Assembly: GCA_937925515.1 (NCBI GenBank)
Contig: CALALP010000070.1
Coordinates: 1-64,000, forward strand
Source: an uncultured Lachnoanaerobaculum sp.
GTDB taxonomy: Bacteria > Bacillota > Clostridia > Lachnospirales > Lachnospiraceae
Reading direction: 5' to 3'
DNA length: 64,000 nt
Shown one piece after another: positions 52,725 to 60,186 of the stretch. Below the pieces are notes generated by a model that worked only from the letters and a program-made list of their open reading frames with translations, had not been told where the DNA came from and did no database searches. Position 1 is the stretch's first letter. Each line of letters opens with the position of its first letter. A program made the translations under genes and the position numbers.

Positions 52725-52991
52725 TTAATCGTTTATCATTTTTTTTACTAACTTATAGACTGTAACTGTTGATACACCATATTTAACAGCTAAATGCTTT
52801 GCGTTTGCTCCGTCAAACTCTTCTACTATGTTTTTATATTTTTTGTTTTTTATCAGTTCATCAAATTTTGGTATATAAATGGGAGTCCCACCATACTCCT
52901 TTGATAAAGCTATAAGATTTTCAATACCTATAATACTAGCATACCCCCTATGATTCTCACTTAAATCTTCTAACTTTATATCATAGTCCAT
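52725..52991 (-). CDS. mor: Mor-family middle/late transcription activator
   Basis: 88 residues. DYDIKLEDLSENHRGYASIIGIENLIALSKEYGGTPIYIPKFDELIKNKKYKNIVEEFDGANAKHLAVKYGVSTVTVYKLVKK has the Mor/C plan: an N-terminal dimer part with GGTPIYIP and a C-terminal HTH (AKHLAVKYGVSTVTVYKLVKKM). In Mu, Mor turns on middle genes and C the late ones; here only one such gene is seen. It lies just before the terminator and the holin/late genes. Confidence 0.87.
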   Translation of the reverse strand: MDYDIKLEDLSENHRGYASIIGIENLIALSKEYGGTPIYIPKFDELIKNKKYKNIVEEFDGANAKHLAVKYGVSTVTVYKLVKKMIND

Positions 52992-53011
52992 AGTTACTCC
53001 CCCTTTATTTT

Positions 53012-53968
53012 TTATTCAGCTAGCCCATATCTCAAAAGGTCTGGCTCTTTAGTATCATATTCCTTAATCCACTCGCCCTGCTCATTTACCCATGCATAGC
53101 TATCTTTATACTTTATATATACATTCTTTGCCATTACTCCTGATTTTGTAACATAGTACCATTTTTCTCCTACCTTAAACCACTGACTAGCACACATAGC
53201 ACCATTGTCAGGATTTAAATAGTACCAATCCTCTTTTTGTTTAAACCACCCTCTTATCATCTCGCCACCACCGTCAAATACATACCAGTGATTATTTATA
53301 TACTTCCAAGTATCTTTTAATCTTTTTCCATTTACAAAATAGCAATATTCTCCCCATTCTTTTCTCCAACCTGTCCAAGTCATCTCAGCATAAAGCTCAC
53401 AAGCCCTAAAAGCACACCATGAAATGAATTGTTGACACCAATATAATCCATTAGCTCCAAGCTTATTTTTTTCAAAAAACTCTCCATATTGGGTATAGTT
53501 TTTATCCCCTATATTAGATTGCTTATCATTTAGTTTATCTTTACTTGCTTTTTCAATATATCCAACCTCAGCATTAAGTACTTCTATAAAACAATCAATA
53601 GTACAAGTATCATCAGCAAAATTTGGAGTACCAAAACCGTTTATTCTGTTTTCTCCTCCTACTTCACTAAGTTTAAAGCTATACTTCTTTTTCGCTACAC
53701 AACCACCATTCCTATTAAATTTACTTCCACTTGAAGTATTACCCTCTACAACTTCTATATTATATATATCATTTACTTTAGATACGCTTACCACACCACC
53801 AACATGGGCTACTCTTTTTAATCCATTTGAATAATAATATACTATATCTCCTAGCCTTGGTTCTTTATGATATGTATCTGATTTCATAAAGTAACTTTTT
53901 CCTGTTGGAGTGTACTGACTATAACCACCTCTTAATAATCTTTTCCCTGCCTCAAATACACTATTCAT
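53012..53968 (-). CDS. Endolysin: permuted CHAP-like amidase with choline-binding-type repeats
   Basis: 318 residues. Residues 30-115 are the second half of a CHAP amidase (RLGDIVYYYSNGLKRVAHVGGV with His55, VVEGNTSS, then RINGFGTP). Residues 125-190 are the first half (VLNAEVGYIEKAS, NYTQYGEFFEKNKLGANGLYWCQQFISWCAF with catalytic Cys178). This order is the reverse of the normal Cys...His order. Residues 205-300 are W/Y-G repeats of the cell-wall-binding type (WKYINNHWYVFDGGGEMIRGWFK, DWYYLNPDNGAMCASQWFKVGEKWYYV). It should cut peptidoglycan at lysis. No signal peptide, so it needs the holin. Confidence 0.82.
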   Translation of the reverse strand: MNSVFEAGKRLLRGGYSQYTPTGKSYFMKSDTYHKEPRLGDIVYYYSNGLKRVAHVGGVVSVSKVNDIYNIEVVEGNTSSGSKFNRNGGCVAKKKYSFKLSEVGGENRINGFGTPNFADDTCTIDCFIEVLNAEVGYIEKASKDKLNDKQSNIGDKNYTQYGEFFEKNKLGANGLYWCQQFISWCAFRACELYAEMTWTGWRKEWGEYCYFVNGKRLKDTWKYINNHWYVFDGGGEMIRGWFKQKEDWYYLNPDNGAMCASQWFKVGEKWYYVTKSGVMAKNVYIKYKDSYAWVNEQGEWIKEYDTKEPDLLRYGLAE

Positions 53969-54375
53969 TAATTTTCTCCTTTTCTATTTACCATTTCTTT
54001 AAATGCTGTTATTAACTTACAAGCCTCAGAGCGTGAAAGCCATTTATAAGTTATTTTTCCATACTGATTTTTTACAAATGTATTAAGCTTTCTTTCATCA
54101 CTACCCTCTATGTATCCTATCTGACTAGCAAGGTCTTTTATATACTTAAGTTGCTTATCAGTAAGTAAATCACTCTTAGGGTCATTAGATTTACAATCCT
54201 TGCCACCTAGTTTATCTATAATCTTTATAGCCTCCATAATTGTAAGCTTTTTTATACTATCCTTACCTGTGAGGTTATAAATAAGGCTATGTAATGTATC
54301 ATTATCTATATCAGTTTCATTTGATAAAGCAAAAATCTTTGCTTTCTGTGCCGGTGTTGACAATCTCATATACAC
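53968..54375 (-). CDS. gemA: GemA-like regulatory protein (Mu gp16, DUF1018)
   Basis: 135 residues: RLSTPAQKAKIFALSNETDIDNDTLHSLIYNLTGKDSIKKLTIMEAIKIIDKLGG, then LTDKQLKYIKDLASQIGYIEGSDERKLNTFVKNQYGKITYKWLSRSEACKLITAFKEM. This fits the DUF1018/GemA family of Mu, which affects host gene expression early in growth. Overlaps the endolysin start by one base. Confidence 0.85.
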   Translation of the reverse strand: MYMRLSTPAQKAKIFALSNETDIDNDTLHSLIYNLTGKDSIKKLTIMEAIKIIDKLGGKDCKSNDPKSDLLTDKQLKYIKDLASQIGYIEGSDERKLNTFVKNQYGKITYKWLSRSEACKLITAFKEMVNRKGEN

Positions 54376-54396
54376 CTCCTATGCTTTATGCTTTTA

Positions 54397-55107
54397 TTAC
54401 TCCATGGCTTTTATAGCTATCTTAGGAGTTTCATTAACAGCAGTATAGTTTCTTAGCATTTCAGTTACCTCAAAAAGTTTATCTTTGTCAAAGAACGCCC
54501 TTATAAGATGATAGTTTTTTATTTGATATATAAAATAAAGCTCCTCATCTATATCAAGCTTTTCAGGCTCTATATTTAAAACTTGAGATACACTTTTTTT
54601 ATCAGCTTTATAATCTCCTTTAAGTTTCTTTGAAAGTAATACTTGTTTATTAATATCAGATGCCCCCCACCCTGCTTTCTTAATAACATCTTCTATACTC
54701 ATATTGCTTATATAATCCTTTGTGATAAGTGCTATAATAGCTTGCTTAAATTTCTTATCTACATCAAATTTAATTTCAACTTTTCTCTTTATCTTATCTT
54801 CTACAATTTCACTTCCTAATGCAAACTTAAGAGCCTCTAAATTTAAAATATCAAGCTTTTGTGTTACTGCAATACCTGCACTAGCTTTGTTTCCAAACCA
54901 TTCAGAAAATTTAAGATGCCTGTCTTCTTGAAATGCTACTGCTCTTGCTTGTAGTTCGGTACTTAAAATGTCAAACTCTTTGCTTATACGATCAGCCATA
55001 GCCTTTTTAGTTGCTGCCATATCTATAAGCTCCTTAGTATCAAACTTACTTAAATCATCAAGTGCAAAAACATCTACCAATTCATAATTTATTTTTTTAT
55101 CTTCCAC
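54397..55107 (-). CDS. Conserved early phage protein of unknown function
   Basis: 236 residues, mostly helical. KFDTKELIDMAATKKAMADRISKEFDILSTELQARAVAFQEDRHLKFSEWFGNKASAGIAVTQKLDILNLEALKFALG, then FDVDKKFKQAIIALITKDYISNMSIEDVIKKAGW and a C-terminal LIRAFFDKDKLFEVTEMLRNYTAVNETPKIAIKAME. I do not recognise a family. Position among early Mu-like genes suggests a role in replication or host takeover, not established. Confidence 0.7.
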   Translation of the reverse strand: MEDKKINYELVDVFALDDLSKFDTKELIDMAATKKAMADRISKEFDILSTELQARAVAFQEDRHLKFSEWFGNKASAGIAVTQKLDILNLEALKFALGSEIVEDKIKRKVEIKFDVDKKFKQAIIALITKDYISNMSIEDVIKKAGWGASDINKQVLLSKKLKGDYKADKKSVSQVLNIEPEKLDIDEELYFIYQIKNYHLIRAFFDKDKLFEVTEMLRNYTAVNETPKIAIKAME

Positions 55108-55135
55108 TTCTAAAACCTCCTAGTCTTTATTTAAA

Positions 55136-55384
55136 TTAATTACTATCAAAGCTTTTAATGCTCTCTATACACTTACTACATATATGCTTTTTAAAATATA
55201 TTTTAGTATTACCACTAGAACCACAAAATATGCATCTTGGATTATGTACCTTTAAAAGTATCCCTTGTTTATCCTCTGTAATCTCTACATCAAGTACATC
55301 TTTCCCATATATGTTAAGTTCTCGTCTTATTGCTACCGGTATCCCAACTATTCCACTTTTACTAAGTCTTTTTTGATGTATCAT
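55136..55384 (-). CDS. AbrB-like DNA-binding protein with zinc ribbon
   Basis: 82 residues. Residues 1-50 are an AbrB/MazE-type swapped-hairpin domain (KRLSKSGIVGIPVAIRRELNIYGKDVLDVEITEDKQGILLK). Residues 54-76 hold CIFCGSSGNTKIYFKKHICSKC, two CxxC pairs that form a zinc ribbon. It is a probable regulator of early phage or host genes. 4-bp overlap with the upstream gene. Confidence 0.85.
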   Translation of the reverse strand: MIHQKRLSKSGIVGIPVAIRRELNIYGKDVLDVEITEDKQGILLKVHNPRCIFCGSSGNTKIYFKKHICSKCIESIKSFDSN

Positions 55385-55644
55385 AAAAACCTCCTCTTTT
55401 CTCTTTTATCATTTACAAAGTCAAAAACATTAAGACTTCGTGGGCTTAAATATACTGAGTCTACTACTCCCTTTTCTTTTTCTTCATCTTTATAATGTAT
55501 AGAGCCTAAAGGTATTCTTTCAATTCCTACTAAATTTCCTTTAAATCTCATAATCTCTTTAAGTGCCTGCAAAGTAATTTTATCTACTATATCCTTTTCA
55601 TTTTCTGCACCTGATTCAAATGTTATAAGCAAATGTCTTTTCAT
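55381..55644 (-). CDS. Hypothetical early phage protein
   Basis: 87 residues: HLLITFESGAENEKDIVDKITLQALKEIMRFKGNLVGIERIPLGSIHYKDEEKEKGVV and a basic end. Overlaps the AbrB-like gene by 4 bp and has AGGAG before its start. No family or motif recognised. Confidence 0.6.
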   Translation of the reverse strand: MKRHLLITFESGAENEKDIVDKITLQALKEIMRFKGNLVGIERIPLGSIHYKDEEKEKGVVDSVYLSPRSLNVFDFVNDKREKRRFL

Positions 55645-55719
55645 CTTATTTCTCCTTTTAAAGATTTATTTTAAATGGTTTAAAACCTCTTTAAATGTAT
55701 GTATTACCTTTAATTTCAT

Positions 55720-56670
55720 TTAACTTGCTATATTCATTTCCTTTGCTACTCTTATTAGTTCTGTTCTAGTAACCTTTTCAAAAAGTGCAACAGCAGCTAT
55801 AAATACATTTACTGCACCTCTTATGCCGTACTTAGTTTGACTTATCTTATACAAAAAGCTTATTGCCTCTTTATCAAAGTGAGAATCAGAAAATATAAGC
55901 TCTATATCTCTTTCCTTTATAGTTGAAGTAAAAACAGGCTTTCTTATAGCTACTCTACTAAATATCTGAGCAAAGTCAGCTTTTCCACTTCCTTTAAGTC
56001 TACTATAAACTTCTTCATTTCCTACAAGGCATATCCCTATATTTGCCTCATCTGATATACTTCTTAAATGCTCAAGTGTCTTTTTAGTTAAGTGTTGTGC
56101 CTCATCTATAATTATCACTCTTCCACTATCTCTAAGCCTATTAACTATCTCTGTATAAATTCTTCTAGCATTCTTTTCTTTCACTCCCACTTGCTCTGAA
56201 AGTAAATCATTTACTCCACTCATAGTTGCAAAAACCGGAGATATAGTTATAAAAATAGTTTCAGGGTGTAGGCTTATATAATGTTTTAGTGCAGCAGTCT
56301 TTCCTATGCCTGCATCTCCATAAATAACACCTATCTTTCCTTGTAAATGACAATACTCAACAGCATCAATTACTTGTTTGCTCACCGATGTAGCTACAAA
56401 GTTTGGTGCTTTAGGTGCAAGTTCCTTATGTTCTACCATTGACAAAAGTGCCTCTACTTTGTCTACTATCTGATGAGGTGTCTTGTAAGTACCTGATAAA
56501 AATGATGATACTACTCCGTCACTTACTCCAAGCTCCCTTGCTATCCTAGCCTGTGATTTTTTTGTTGCATCTCTGTATGCTATAAGATTTTTTCTAGCAG
56601 CCTCAATCCTTAACTTAAGTTCTTCTTCCTTTACATCTGTCTTTAAAATATCTTCTTTCATAACATCCAC
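55720..56670 (-). CDS. MuB-like transposition ATPase / target-DNA activator
   Basis: 316 residues. An N-terminal HTH (SQARIARELGVSDGVVSSFLSGTYKTPHQIVDKV, residues 39-72) as in MuB is followed by an AAA+ core: Walker A GDAGIGKT (118-125), Walker B VIIIDEAQ (185-192), sensor VGNEEV. It binds target DNA non-specifically as an ATP-dependent filament, delivers target to the transposase and protects DNA near the phage. The gene lies 6 bp after the transposase gene. Confidence 0.92.
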   Translation of the reverse strand: MDVMKEDILKTDVKEEELKLRIEAARKNLIAYRDATKKSQARIARELGVSDGVVSSFLSGTYKTPHQIVDKVEALLSMVEHKELAPKAPNFVATSVSKQVIDAVEYCHLQGKIGVIYGDAGIGKTAALKHYISLHPETIFITISPVFATMSGVNDLLSEQVGVKEKNARRIYTEIVNRLRDSGRVIIIDEAQHLTKKTLEHLRSISDEANIGICLVGNEEVYSRLKGSGKADFAQIFSRVAIRKPVFTSTIKERDIELIFSDSHFDKEAISFLYKISQTKYGIRGAVNVFIAAVALFEKVTRTELIRVAKEMNIAS

Positions 56671-56676
56671 TCTCCT

Positions 56677-58641
56677 TTAATTTTCTCTAAATTTTTTAAT
56701 TTTTTTATTTGCAATGCTCCAATCAAGGCTCTCGCCTACTGCTTGTGCAATACATAACTCATTAAATTCTGTATCCGGATTTCTCATTATATTTATAAAA
56801 TCAGGACTTATATTCTCTTTTCCCTCTAAGTTTTCATTAGCAGCAGAAAGTATAAGATTTAGGGCACTTGTAGCCTTTATACCCTTTTCTTTCTTATATG
56901 CACTTACTATATTTTTATAATGCCTTTGCTCTTTCATCTTTACTGCTATATCTTCCTTAGACGCAAAGTAACTAAGTTTTTTATCTTGAACAGCAGTTAA
57001 AATATATCTGTCTTCACTGTCATATATCCTAACTTCTTTCAAATCAGACGGATTATATCTCACAAAAACTTGTTCACCTTGATATTTAATTATAAGCTCC
57101 TCACTTGTAAAAAATACATCTCTACCATAAAAATCAAGCTTTACTCCTGCTCTAGTTACTTTCTGAAGTCTACTAGAACGTAAAAGCATTATGTTAAGTA
57201 CCTCACTTGTAGCCTTTCTTTGTTCTACCAGATACTTATTAAAAGCCTCATTTGGTGTCATACCTTTCATACCTATACCTGTATTACTCCTGTGATTGTA
57301 GTAGCCCTCTATGTACTGATTAACAAAGTTTTCAAAATCTTCAAATACCGTAAGCTTATTAATATCTTTTACTATATATTTAAGCCTTTCAGGTTTTTCT
57401 ACTATATTGCCACCTGTGTACGCATTAAAAAGTTTAGAAAACTCATTCTTAACCGTTAAAAAAGTTCTTTCTATAATCTTTGCTCTAGCGTTTCTTACAA
57501 GTGCTGTCCTAAAATCAATACCTAGCCTTTCCATGATAGTCGCAGGATCAAGATCAGTATTTTTACTCTTTTTTCTAAATCCTCTGCCACCTATATCATA
57601 AGTGAGAAACTCCCTACCATTATCTGCTAGTATCCTCTTAGGTATCCCAAAACGCTCTATACCTCGTCGCAGTGCGAAAAGCGTTGCATCTGATGAGGGA
57701 TTTAAGGTTACAAAGTGTCCTACTATCTTTCTACTTTTAACATCTAAAAAAGCAGTTAGATAAACCCTTATAGGCTTTTCATCTTTAGTTATAAAGATGT
57801 CAAAAGTATGATTATCACACACCCATATATCATTACTTTTAATATCCTCATAATCTCTATGTATGTAAGGTAAACATTTATCCTTGCAAGCTTTTTCTCC
57901 ATATCTAAAATATTGCACCACCGGCTCTGATATTTTTGCTACCCACCTCTCAAAAGTTTTTGAGGAAGGCAGTTCATAATCTATACCTTGATTTCTTAAC
58001 TCTAATTTTGTAAGCTCCATACAAAACGTGATACTTTTCCTAGACTCGTCCAAGTAGTAATATTCAAATATATCAAACACTTCTTGCCTCATCTTTGTAT
58101 TATGATTTTTATGCCTGCCTCTTTTATCTACGAGAGCATTCTCGCCTTTTGTTCTCCTTATTCTATCCCACCTGCGTATGCTCCTGAGTGAAATAGCAAT
58201 ATCAGGGTATTGCAAGCTAATAACTCTTATAAAGTTTTCATCAGCCTGTGCTAGACTTTTTCCCTCTTTATATTCCTGCTGCCTGTAACTTATCCATGAA
58301 TTTATAATCTTATTTTTAAGATTAAGCTCCTCTCTTTGTTCTATGCTTAACCTTTCAAAATCAATGTCTATAACTTCATCTTCATTATCTTTAGCAGTCC
58401 TAGGAGTTAAAAGTTTCTCTTTCTTATGCTTTCTTAGATAGCGTTTTATTTCTTTTTCAGGAAGTGAAGCTAGTGGGATAAGGTAAGAAATTCCACTTAG
58501 TCCACCTCTCTGTTTTCTTGTATTTTCTAAGTAGTCTATTTTTTTACTTAGACAAAGCCTATTTACATGGCGTTCACTACACCCTCTTAAATCTGCATAC
58601 TCTTTAGTTGTAAGTTTGATTGCTGTAATTGTTTCCTCCAA
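56677..58641 (-). CDS. MuA-like DDE transposase
   Basis: 654 residues, near the 663 of MuA. Residues 10-70 are an HTH for the enhancer/operator (TTKEYADLRGCSERHVNRLCLSKKI, with the GLSGISYLIPLASLP wing). Residues about 90-250 should bind the end repeats. The integrase fold has D276 (IWVCDNHTF), D340 (RILADNGREF) and E391 (IIERTFLTVKNEF), close to MuA D269/D336/E392. A beta barrel and a basic tail follow (GVKLDFYGRDVFFTSEELIIKYQGEQVFVRYNPSDLKEVRIYD). It cuts and joins the phage ends. Confidence 0.95.
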   Translation of the reverse strand: MEETITAIKLTTKEYADLRGCSERHVNRLCLSKKIDYLENTRKQRGGLSGISYLIPLASLPEKEIKRYLRKHKKEKLLTPRTAKDNEDEVIDIDFERLSIEQREELNLKNKIINSWISYRQQEYKEGKSLAQADENFIRVISLQYPDIAISLRSIRRWDRIRRTKGENALVDKRGRHKNHNTKMRQEVFDIFEYYYLDESRKSITFCMELTKLELRNQGIDYELPSSKTFERWVAKISEPVVQYFRYGEKACKDKCLPYIHRDYEDIKSNDIWVCDNHTFDIFITKDEKPIRVYLTAFLDVKSRKIVGHFVTLNPSSDATLFALRRGIERFGIPKRILADNGREFLTYDIGGRGFRKKSKNTDLDPATIMERLGIDFRTALVRNARAKIIERTFLTVKNEFSKLFNAYTGGNIVEKPERLKYIVKDINKLTVFEDFENFVNQYIEGYYNHRSNTGIGMKGMTPNEAFNKYLVEQRKATSEVLNIMLLRSSRLQKVTRAGVKLDFYGRDVFFTSEELIIKYQGEQVFVRYNPSDLKEVRIYDSEDRYILTAVQDKKLSYFASKEDIAVKMKEQRHYKNIVSAYKKEKGIKATSALNLILSAANENLEGKENISPDFINIMRNPDTEFNELCIAQAVGESLDWSIANKKIKKFREN

Positions 58642-58758
58642 TTATTTAGCCTCCTGCTCTATAAATTAACAAGAAACCCCTTGCATTTTTCAAAAAAACA
58701 TGGTAGTCTTTACTCATAACATCCACGCTGTCTACCTTTATTAGGTGGGCGGCTTTTT

Positions 58759-58971
58759 CTATGCAATAAAGTCTTGCCTTTCTTCTATTCCTAATCTATT
58801 AAATATAAGAGCCTGTGTTCTTCTACTCTTATTATATCCTGTTAAAACATCTGAAATAGTAGACTTAGAAACTCCAATCTCTTTAGCTAATTCCGTAGCT
58901 GTTTTTTCTTGCCTTACAAGTTCTAATTTGATTAGCATACCAACTGGAGTTAATGGATTTCTTCTTTTCAT
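58759..58971 (-). CDS. ner: Ner-like early regulator (HTH)
   Basis: 70 residues. MKRRNPLTPVGMLIKLELVRQEKTATELAKEIGVSKSTISDVLTGYNKSRRTQALIFNRLGI is a Cro/Ner-type HTH with a clear recognition helix. In Mu, Ner shuts down both early and repressor transcription. It is the first gene of the early operon, and AGAGGAGAATTTA precedes its ATG. The 117 bp between it and the transposase gene hold no certain gene. Confidence 0.88.
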   Translation of the reverse strand: MKRRNPLTPVGMLIKLELVRQEKTATELAKEIGVSKSTISDVLTGYNKSRRTQALIFNRLGIEERQDFIA

Positions 58972-58987
58972 TAAATTCTCCTCTCTG

Positions 58988-59016
58988 TTGATTTAAATTT
59001 TTAAACCCTATATAAT
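58988..59016 (+). promoter_or_regulatory. Promoter of the phage repressor gene
   Basis: TTGATT, 17 bases, TATAAT. The transcript would start near 59,023 and run through both operators to the repressor start at 59,111, so the operators lie in its 5' leader. Confidence 0.8.
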
Positions 59017-59021
59017 CTACA

Positions 59022-59039
59022 TATCGTAACTATTCGGTA
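59022..59039. promoter_or_regulatory. Palindromic site TATCGTAACTATTCGGTA (copy 1)
   Basis: An imperfect palindrome (TATCGTAA/TTCGGTA) over the start region of both divergent transcripts. A second copy in the opposite orientation lies at 59,939-59,956, after the repressor gene. It differs from the TTCTGTAA operators and could be bound by Ner. Confidence 0.6.
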
Positions 59040-59044
59040 GTTTA

Positions 59045-59073
59045 ATTATATTCCGTAAAATTACAGAAGTCAA
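59045..59073 (-). promoter_or_regulatory. Early promoter driving ner and the transposase genes
   Basis: On the minus strand: TTGACT (59,073-59,068), exactly 17 bases, TATAAT (59,050-59,045). The spacer is itself operator O1, so bound repressor must block polymerase. Confidence 0.88.
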
Positions 59074-59098
59074 TATCTTTTTCTGTAATTTTACAGAA
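59051..59098. promoter_or_regulatory. Twin repressor operators O1 and O2
   Basis: O1 is TTCCGTAAAATTACAGAA (59,051-59,068) and O2 is TTCTGTAATTTTACAGAA (59,081-59,098). Both have 8-bp arms TTCTGTAA/TTACAGAA, one mismatch in O1, and start 30 bp apart (about three helix turns). O1 fills the early-promoter spacer; O2 lies just before the repressor ribosome site, suggesting self-control. Confidence 0.82.
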
Positions 59099-59110
59099 AA
59101 AGGAGAACAA

Positions 59111-59932
59111 ATGTCATTAGTAAGTAGAATAAAAAGGGTTGCCCTCAGTAAGGGAATGGGATTAACAGATATAGAAAACAAACTAAATTTTGGAAAAAAA
59201 TCAATGTATCGTTGGGACTTAAATAGCCCCTCTGCTAGTAAGGTACTAGAAGTTGCAAATTTACTACAAGTTCCTATATATTGGCTTTTAACCGGAGAAA
59301 CTGAAGTATATAATACAGAAAACACTGAAGATGCTGATCTTATAAACAAATATCATAAGCTTTCAAAAATAGATAAGACTAAGATAGATAATTTTATAGA
59401 AATTTCCTTAATTGATATAAATACTAAAACTGATAAAAATAAAACTTCAATAGAAGATAAAAATCATGTTGAATATGATAATTATACAGATGAAGACAAT
59501 ATTAAAGATGAAGTTCATGAATATATGAAACATAAAACTGACATACCTGTACTAGGCTATGTTGCAGCAGGTAAGCCTATACTAGCAATAAATATCCCTC
59601 TTGGTTATACTAACTCTATACCAAAAGCAACCTATGCACTATATGCAAAGGGTCAAAGCATGGAGCCAGTGATAAAAGATAGTGAACTTATATATGTAAG
59701 ACAACAACCTCAGCTTGATAATGGAGATATTGGTATATTTTATATAGATGAAGAAGTTACCTGTAAAAAGCTAAAAAAGATAGGTAACACTATTGAACTT
59801 CATTCATTTAATGACAAATTCAAACCTCTAATCTACGATTTAAAAGATATTGAAACACTACTTATACAAGGTAAAGTTATATTAACTCCTGAACAATCTA
59901 AGCGTTACAATAATCTTCGTAATTTTATTTGA
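59111..59932 (+). CDS. CI/LexA-type phage repressor (HTH + S24 peptidase)
   Basis: 273 residues. The N-terminal HTH (SRIKRVALSKGMGLTDIENKLNFGKKSMYRWDLNSPSASKVLEVANLL) is Cro/CI-like. An acidic linker of about 60 residues follows, then an S24 peptidase domain: cleavage site AAGK (A153-G154), Ser183 in GQSMEP, Lys219 in EEVTCKKL. These residues predict self-cleavage with RecA after DNA damage. Mu itself uses a repressor without this domain, so this phage should be SOS-inducible. AAGGAG precedes the start. Only large gene of the phage on the plus strand. Confidence 0.93.
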   Translation: MSLVSRIKRVALSKGMGLTDIENKLNFGKKSMYRWDLNSPSASKVLEVANLLQVPIYWLLTGETEVYNTENTEDADLINKYHKLSKIDKTKIDNFIEISLIDINTKTDKNKTSIEDKNHVEYDNYTDEDNIKDEVHEYMKHKTDIPVLGYVAAGKPILAINIPLGYTNSIPKATYALYAKGQSMEPVIKDSELIYVRQQPQLDNGDIGIFYIDEEVTCKKLKKIGNTIELHSFNDKFKPLIYDLKDIETLLIQGKVILTPEQSKRYNNLRNFI

Positions 59933-59938
59933 TTATTT

Positions 59939-59988
59939 TATCGAACTATTACGATACCCTTTACTTATATACCTTTTCACTATATAAT
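59939..59988 (+). promoter_or_regulatory. Palindrome copy 2 and promoter of the small basic gene
   Basis: TATCGAACTATTACGATA (59,939-59,956) is the reverse complement form of the site at 59,022. It is followed at once by TTTACT, 17 bases, TATAAT (59,960-59,988). The same regulator probably controls this promoter and the early region. Confidence 0.72.
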
Positions 59989-60025
59989 TAATTCAAATAT
60001 ATTATATATTAATGGAGGTGTTATT

Positions 60026-60166
60026 ATGAAATTAGGTAAAAGTTTTAGTCTTAAAAGAGCCCTTGGAGTTACAAGCTTAAAACGTAAAATTGCCAAAGCA
60101 ACAGGTATACCAACTACGAAGTCAGGACGACAAAAGAAACTTGGTAGACTATTCGGAATTAAGTAG
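60026..60166 (+). CDS. Small basic protein next to the repressor
   Basis: 46 residues, MKLGKSFSLKRALGVTSLKR with a second half rich in Lys, Arg and Gly (TTKSGRQKKLGRLFGIK). GGAGG stands at 60,014, and the promoter at 59,960-59,988 is its own, so it should be expressed in the lysogen. Short proteins with a GIPxTKSGRQRK-like tail occur in other Bacillota genomes, as far as I recall, but have no known function. Candidates are superinfection exclusion, an RNA-binding helper or an anti-phage effector; none is shown. Confidence 0.7.
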   Translation: MKLGKSFSLKRALGVTSLKRKIAKATGIPTTKSGRQKKLGRLFGIK

Positions 60167-60186
60167 GTTATCTATAAAATTTTTTT

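Noticed and set aside
58643..58758. A possible 23-26 residue peptide (DYHVFLKNARGFLLIY...) between ner and the transposase gene.
   Set aside because: Only a weak AAGG before a GTG start and no recognised family; too little support to call a gene.
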